Of a DNA stretch of 64,000 bases, positions 59,662 to 64,000 are shown one piece after another; positions within the stretch are counted from its first letter, which is position 1, and every line of letters starts with the position of its first letter. The translations under genes were made by a program, and so were the position numbers. The stretch is taken from contig NZ_FQWT01000002.1 of the NCBI RefSeq assembly GCF_900129755.1, positions 620,001 through 684,000 on the forward strand, given 5' to 3'. The notes under the pieces were generated by a model. That model was not told the DNA's origin. It saw only the letters and a program-made list of their open reading frames with translations, and ran no database searches. Origin of the DNA: Chryseobacterium oranimense (GTDB lineage Bacteria > Bacteroidota > Bacteroidia > Flavobacteriales > Weeksellaceae).

Positions 59662-60582
59662 TTAGAAAGTTATTTTATAAGTTCCTGTGGAGGAAGTGCT
59701 TGCTTTTTCAGCTTTCACATATTTCTTAACCCATGCTATCGCATTCGATGTAATGCAGGGATCGGATGTTCCACCTGATCTTTTTGCTGAAACTACATTT
59801 CCGGCCTTATCCACAGTGTAAGCAACTGTAATTGTACCGCTTGATTTACAGCTGTTTGCAGGCTGTTCTCCACCTCTTCCCATGGTTCCAGGAATATATC
59901 CTACCAGTTTTCTGTCAATTCCCACTTTACTGTCTCCGTTTCCGTCACCTCCTAAAGGATCTCCGGCATTTCCTATACCGGTTCCTGTACCCTGGCTTCC
60001 TGCTTTTGTTCCTCGCCCTCTGATCAGGTTTCCGATGGCGGCATTTCCTTTTCCGTCGCCATTTCCAGTTTTGGAATTAGCTGTTGTTGCGCCCGATTTT
60101 TTAGTAGTTTTTGAAGCGCTTGAACTTGTTGAAGTCTTTTTATCTGTCTTTTTTGATTCCTCTTTCTTAGGAACGCTTACTTTTGAATTGTTCCCTGTCA
60201 GCACTTTTTCCTTTACCTCTGTTTTTTTTGGTTCTGGTGCCGGTTCTGGTTTTATGACCGTTTTTGTTTCCGGAACAGGGGTTTCTGCCGGCTCAGGGTT
60301 TACTTCTTCCGTAGCAGCAGCTAAACTTCCCGGCTGATCGGCAGGTTCTTCAATACCGTTTCCATTCCTGTTGTCTCCGAAGTTAACAAGCATTGTTGTG
60401 ATCACTTCATCTTTCTGCTTATCCAGCTCCGGCTTCAATTTATAAAGAAAAACAAAAAGTAAAATTGCAGACCAGATAAGGATAGAAAGTAAGGCACTTT
60501 TTATCCTGTCTTTGTTTTGCTCGTCTTTGTTTACTGTATAACCTCTCATTTCAAATGGTTCTTTCCGGCTGGCCGGAGGCAT
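59662..60582 (-). CDS. TonB-family energy transducer
   Basis: 306 residues. A short cytoplasmic segment and one membrane helix (about 29-48) are followed by a Pro/Glu/Lys-rich linker (EPAETPVPETKTVIKPEPAP), a Lys/Ser/Thr stretch, a Gly-rich segment with GTGTGIGNAGDPLGGDGNGD, and a TonB-like C-terminal domain (SGTITVAYTVDKAGNVVSAK, ending TYKITF). It spans the periplasm to drive outer-membrane receptors with energy from ExbBD. The ATG at 60582 overlaps the exbD stop as TAATG, which supports this start; MRGYTV at 60549 is the alternative. Cys residues in NSCKSSG and SDPCITS may form a disulfide. Confidence 0.85.
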   Translation of the reverse strand: MPPASRKEPFEMRGYTVNKDEQNKDRIKSALLSILIWSAILLFVFLYKLKPELDKQKDEVITTMLVNFGDNRNGNGIEEPADQPGSLAAATEEVNPEPAETPVPETKTVIKPEPAPEPKKTEVKEKVLTGNNSKVSVPKKEESKKTDKKTSTSSSASKTTKKSGATTANSKTGNGDGKGNAAIGNLIRGRGTKAGSQGTGTGIGNAGDPLGGDGNGDSKVGIDRKLVGYIPGTMGRGGEQPANSCKSSGTITVAYTVDKAGNVVSAKRSGGTSDPCITSNAIAWVKKYVKAEKASTSSTGTYKITF

Positions 60583-60980
60583 TATTTATCTTTAACGGTT
60601 GCAATCGCAATATTAAATTTATTCTTTTCAGCAATTTCCATTACAAAAACAACATCTTTATGCATGGTATTTTCATCTGCCCGTATGGTAAAAGATTTGT
60701 TGGTCTGACCTGTTAGTTTACTGACAATCAACGATTCAAGCTGATCTCTCGTCACCGGGCTGTCATCTACAAAATAAGATCCATCCGGTTTGATACTCAC
60801 TGTCAAAGGATTAGGAATATTATCTTCCACGGCCCCGGCTTTTGGCAACTTTACATCAATCGCACTTTGATTGGCGGCTGATGAAGTGATCATAAAGAAT
60901 ATCAGCATCAGCAAGATAACATCGGTCATCGCTGCCAGACTGAATTCGGGATTCGCTTTATTTCTTCTCTGAATTTTCAT
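60582..60980 (-). CDS. exbD: ExbD/TolR biopolymer transport protein
   Basis: 132 residues. One membrane helix near the start, with AAMTDVILLMLIFFMITSS holding the essential membrane Asp, and a periplasmic domain KLPKAGAVEDNIPNPLTVSI. It forms the proton-driven motor with ExbB that powers the TonB protein encoded next. The stop codon overlaps the tonB start (TAATG). The gene starts 96 bases after exbB, so the order is exbB-exbD-tonB on the minus strand. Confidence 0.88.
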   Translation of the reverse strand: MKIQRRNKANPEFSLAAMTDVILLMLIFFMITSSAANQSAIDVKLPKAGAVEDNIPNPLTVSIKPDGSYFVDDSPVTRDQLESLIVSKLTGQTNKSFTIRADENTMHKDVVFVMEIAEKNKFNIAIATVKDK

Positions 60981-61076
60981 CTGTTTATATTTATTTTTTT
61001 AATGGTCAGATGGAATCGCTTGATCCATTAGTCTTTGAAAGAAAAATATCTTTGTAAGCGATTTCATAACGAAGAT

Positions 61077-61781
61077 TTATAAAGGTTTGTTGATAAGGTC
61101 TAAAAATTCCCCTGACATATTCTGAGCTTTCAGTACAAACTTATCAATTCTGGTCAGAAGAATATTATAGAAAAAGTTAGCAGGGATAGCTACAGCCAAA
61201 CCTACCGCCGTTTGCCCTAATGCTGTATAAATACCTTCAGACAATGTTTTAGGTGAGAAAGATCCAGTTGCATGGGAAAGATTGAAAAAGGCGATGATCA
61301 TCCCGATAACCGTTCCCAAAAGTCCTAACATTGGAGCAATACTTGGTACTACAGCCAGAAGGTTCAGGTTTTTCTCCATGTTGGCTACCTCTACCTGGGC
61401 CTGGGATTCCATTGCACTTACAATATCTGAAACAGGGCGTCCAAGCCTTGAAATTCCTTTTTCCAGGATTCTGCCTTCAGGAGAATTCTGTCTTTTACAG
61501 TAATCTGCGGCAGATTCTATTTTACCTTCTTTGATAAAATCTTCAATATTATCCATGAAGTTGGCATCTGTTTTTGAAGTCAGCCTTTTGATAAAGAAAA
61601 AGCGCTCAAAAAACAGGTACAGTGAAAATACACCCAAAGCCAAAACGGTAACCATCACTATTTTAGCGAAAGCCCCTCCGTGGAACATGATCTTCCAAAA
61701 TGAAAATTCTAAATCGTCTGTTGCAACTGCAGGAGCAGTAATCTGTGCAAATAAAATCTGAGTAAGTTCCGTTAACAGCAT
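61077..61781 (-). CDS. exbB: ExbB/TolQ/MotA-type proton channel
   Basis: 234 residues with three membrane helices (about 32-52, 135-158, 184-205). Conserved motifs are KGISRLGRPVSDIVSAMES, LNLLAVVPSIAPMLGLLGTV followed by IGMIIAFFNLS, and LSEGIYTALGQTAVGLAVAI. These define the MotA/TolQ/ExbB channel family. It pairs with ExbD and the downstream TonB. A candidate -7 element (TACATTTG) lies 30 bases upstream of its start. Confidence 0.92.
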   Translation of the reverse strand: MLLTELTQILFAQITAPAVATDDLEFSFWKIMFHGGAFAKIVMVTVLALGVFSLYLFFERFFFIKRLTSKTDANFMDNIEDFIKEGKIESAADYCKRQNSPEGRILEKGISRLGRPVSDIVSAMESQAQVEVANMEKNLNLLAVVPSIAPMLGLLGTVIGMIIAFFNLSHATGSFSPKTLSEGIYTALGQTAVGLAVAIPANFFYNILLTRIDKFVLKAQNMSGEFLDLINKPL

Positions 61782-61810
61782 TAATGTGAATTTTTATAAA
61801 AATTTAACGA

Positions 61811-61818
61811 CAAATGTA
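61811..61818 (-). promoter_or_regulatory. Predicted -7 element of the exbB-exbD-tonB operon
   Basis: On the minus strand TACATTTG matches TAnnTTTG, 30 bases before the exbB start. A -33 TTG at the usual distance is not evident. Confidence 0.4.
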
Positions 61819-61951
61819 GTGGAATATTATGAATTGCTCTCTTAAAAATTGCTTAAAAACAACTTAAAATTTGTTATGACTGGAAAACAGCAAATTTCTT
61901 TCCAAAAGAAGATTTGAAAAGAAATTTGTTATTAAAATAATGAGAAAACGG

Positions 61952-62413
61952 TTAGTCTTCGTCTATATTAATATCGTCCTGCTTGAATTCGCATTTTAAC
62001 CGGAATGGGATCGGTGTCTCTGATCCTGTATAGAAATCGTCGATAGTTCCTTTCCAGATTACCTGAAGCTCATCCTCTTCATTTTTCTCAAACAAAAGCT
62101 CATTATCATAGATAAAGGCTTCTTCGTCATCGAACAGATCCACTTCTGTGTAGGTTTCTTCATCAGAATCATTGATTTTGATTGTTTTTCCCTCAATCTC
62201 CTTCGATTCAATGGGAAAATCAAAAATTTCAAGTGAAAGCTGCGGAAAGTTGTACTGTAATGAATCATCATCTACATGATCCAAACTGTCATCCGTTATA
62301 ATTTCAACCTCAAGAAAATGCTGCTGGTTGCTGTAGACCGCTTTACAATAAGTATTTCTAATATTGTATTTTAAGGTCTCCTCCGGATGGTAAATTTTTA
62401 AAATCCCTTTCAT
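61952..62413 (-). CDS. Acidic hypothetical protein
   Basis: 153 residues, strongly acidic, with many Asp/Glu runs (DDSLDHVDDDSLQYN, INDSDEETYTEVDLFDDEEA, ending KQDDINIDED). It starts MKGILKIYHPEETLKYNIRN and has no signal peptide or membrane helix, so it is probably cytoplasmic. Alternating hydrophobic residues (FLEVEIIT, LSLEIFDFPIES) suggest beta strands. I recognise no family. It lies upstream of the exbB unit on the same strand, with a 170-base gap that holds the exbB promoter. Calcium or basic-partner binding is possible but only from composition. Confidence 0.6.
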   Translation of the reverse strand: MKGILKIYHPEETLKYNIRNTYCKAVYSNQQHFLEVEIITDDSLDHVDDDSLQYNFPQLSLEIFDFPIESKEIEGKTIKINDSDEETYTEVDLFDDEEAFIYDNELLFEKNEEDELQVIWKGTIDDFYTGSETPIPFRLKCEFKQDDINIDED

Positions 62414-62554
62414 TATTTCTTAAAAAAGAGCTGTAATAATATGATTGTTAAATGTTTTAGACAAAGATAAAAAATTGATTCAAAGTTGAAAATATTTTGA
62501 AAATTATTTTTTTAAATCATTATGATTGAGTATTCCGTATATGCCAATAATACT

Positions 62555-62562
62555 TACTTTTG
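62555..62562 (+). promoter_or_regulatory. Predicted -7 element for the DUF885 lipoprotein
   Basis: TACTTTTG matches TAnnTTTG and lies 19 bases before the ATG at 62582. Confidence 0.4.
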
Positions 62563-62581
62563 TCTCATAAAGATTCTGAAA

Positions 62582-64000
62582 ATGAAAAACATTTTATCAA
62601 AAGGCATTTTAGGACTGGGACTGGTAATCAGCCTGGCATCCTGTAAAAAATCTGATTCTCCGCTGACGAAGGTAACTCCTACGAATCTGGATTCTATTGC
62701 ATCCAACTATTATGAGCAGTATCTTAAACTATATCCTTTAGAGGCTACCTCTCAGGGAGATACGAGATATAATGACCAGCTTCCTATCAATATAGACAGA
62801 GATTTTATTTCCGGAGAGGTGGCTTTCTACAACTCGGTTCAGAAGCAGCTGGAAAGTGTTGACTATAAGAATCTTTCGGATGATGAAAAAGTGGTTTATG
62901 ACGTCCTGGACTATACTTTAAAAGATAAAATCGAGGCATATGCCTATCATCCGGAATATATTCCTTTTACCCAGTTTGGAGGACTCCCGCTGAGTTTCCC
63001 TCTATATGGAAGCGGAGAAGGAAGCCAGCCTTTCAAAACTGAAAAAGACTACAGTGACTGGCTGAAAAGAATGGAAAAATTCCCGGACTGGATGAATGCA
63101 GCAGCAGATAACTTCCGTGAAGGAATCAATAATAAAATCGTTCTTCCTAAAAAACTGGTGGTTAAAATGATCCCCCAGATGAAAGCTGAAGAGATTACGA
63201 CAACTGATATGACCAAAAATATTTTCTATGGTCCTATCAGAAATTTCCCCAAAAATCTTACAAAAGCCCAGAAAGATAAATATTCAGCTTTATATGCTGA
63301 TGCTATTACCAAAAAGATCATTCCGGCTTACACCAAAATGGGTGCATTTCTGGAGAAGGAATATCTTCCTAAAGCCCGCGATACTGATGGGTATAACAGT
63401 CTGCCGAATGGAAAGGAAATTTATAGATATTATGCTAAAAGCTGGACTACAACCAAGAAAACACCTGAAGAGATCAATAAAATTGGCCTGCAACAGGTAG
63501 CCATGCTCCGCGCAGAGATGGAAAAAGTAAAGCAACAGGTAGGTTTTACAGGAACACTGGAAGAGTTTATCAATTCTGTGAAAACAGATCCTAAAGCTAT
63601 GCCTTACAAAACTTCTAAGGAGGTTCTGAACGGATTTAATGATATTTTAGCGAAAATCACTCCAAAGCTGAAAACCATGTTCAGTGTAACTCCTAAAACG
63701 AAATTTGAAATCAGGCAAACGGAAAAATTCAGGGAAGCAAGTGCAAGTGCGGAATATATTCAGGGAACTCCTGATGGGAAAAGACCGGGAATATTTTACA
63801 TCCCGCTTCCGGATCCTTCCAAGTTCAATGTAACTTCCGGAATGGAATCTCTTTTTCTTCATGAGGCTATTCCCGGGCATCATTATCAGGTTTCGCTGCA
63901 ACAGGAGAATACAAAACTTCCGAAGTTTATGAGGTTTGGATGGTTCGGAGCTTATGGAGAAGGCTGGGCGCATTATTGTGAAACTTTAGGTCCTGAATTT
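62582..64000 (+). CDS. DUF885-family lipoprotein (partial, runs off the end)
   Basis: 473 codons are present and the frame is still open at base 64000. It starts MKNILSKGILGLGLVISLAS followed by CKK, a lipoprotein signal with the lipidated Cys at residue 21. Features of DUF885 are visible: the helical N-terminal part with the YPLEATSQGDTRYND segment, GIFYIPLPDPSK, and LFLHEAIPGHHYQVSLQQEN with HEAIPGHH at 427-434, a zinc-peptidase-like HExxxxGH variant. WFGAYGEGWAHYCETL then follows, with its Glu. These suggest a metallohydrolase, but activity is unproven. The protein should be about 600 residues in full. Confidence 0.85.
   Translation, partial: MKNILSKGILGLGLVISLASCKKSDSPLTKVTPTNLDSIASNYYEQYLKLYPLEATSQGDTRYNDQLPINIDRDFISGEVAFYNSVQKQLESVDYKNLSDDEKVVYDVLDYTLKDKIEAYAYHPEYIPFTQFGGLPLSFPLYGSGEGSQPFKTEKDYSDWLKRMEKFPDWMNAAADNFREGINNKIVLPKKLVVKMIPQMKAEEITTTDMTKNIFYGPIRNFPKNLTKAQKDKYSALYADAITKKIIPAYTKMGAFLEKEYLPKARDTDGYNSLPNGKEIYRYYAKSWTTTKKTPEEINKIGLQQVAMLRAEMEKVKQQVGFTGTLEEFINSVKTDPKAMPYKTSKEVLNGFNDILAKITPKLKTMFSVTPKTKFEIRQTEKFREASASAEYIQGTPDGKRPGIFYIPLPDPSKFNVTSGMESLFLHEAIPGHHYQVSLQQENTKLPKFMRFGWFGAYGEGWAHYCETLGPEF

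Noticed and set aside
59882..60337. 151-codon plus-strand open frame within tonB
   Set aside because: Its Pro/Phe/Ser-rich translation is the antisense of the Gly/Lys/Thr-rich TonB linker. The TonB frame explains the sequence.

Overview
The window looks like a chromosomal piece of a flavobacterium of the Chryseobacterium type (Bacteroidota, Weeksellaceae). The basis is the moderate-to-low GC, type IX secretion (T9SS) sorting domains, SpvB/Rhs proteins, GG-leader peptides, LytS/LytTR regulators, a zinc-ribbon-less AccD and promoter elements of the Bacteroidota form TAnnTTTG. The genus is inferred from protein style, not from rRNA. I found no rRNA, tRNA, CRISPR array, insertion sequence, integrase or phage structural gene, and no gene-free stretch over 300 bases. 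The longest gap is 296 bases, at 35156-35451.

Layout. 1-152 holds the start of a probable outer-membrane receptor. 291-9826 is a sulfate-assimilation cluster on the minus strand: Rrf2 regulator, cysH, cysD, cysN, cysE, cysK, cobA, cysJ, cysI. It converts sulfate through APS and sulfite to sulfide and cysteine, and makes the first intermediate of the siroheme that CysI needs. A 23-bp quasi-palindrome overlies the -33 region of the cysH promoter. 9971-18181 holds pepT, a GG-leader peptide, an outer-membrane barrel, a LytS/LytTR two-component pair, an MFS pump and an AraC regulator.

18301-37176 is the most unusual part. Six minus-strand genes read, in order of transcription: two paralogous fibre-like secreted proteins, a T9SS-sorted subtilisin-like protease, a T9SS-sorted LamG-like protein, a 3425-residue SpvB/VCBS/Rhs protein ending in a GYSYG hydrolase-like tip, and a tiny three-helix membrane protein overlapping its stop codon. 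A divergent membrane-anchored TPR/AraC regulator and a 33-bp perfect inverted repeat lie at the promoter end. I read this as a polymorphic-toxin locus with a toxin/immunity pair at 18301-19204.

37260-49800 is mixed housekeeping and accessory material: thiL, thioesterase, BaiN-like flavoprotein, YARHG lipoprotein, redoxin and TlpA-type thioredoxins, two tandem GG-leader peptides too short for routine gene calling, mutS, GNAT and a JmjC-like cupin. 50035-58693 holds bestrophin, YwqK, a SpoU methyltransferase, CBS protein, NAD kinase, fbaA, accD and an SpmA-SpmB fusion. 58726-64000 holds two small unknowns, an exbB-exbD-tonB operon, an acidic protein and the start of a DUF885 lipoprotein that runs off the end.

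Functions are assigned from recognisable motifs and family knowledge. No database search was possible.
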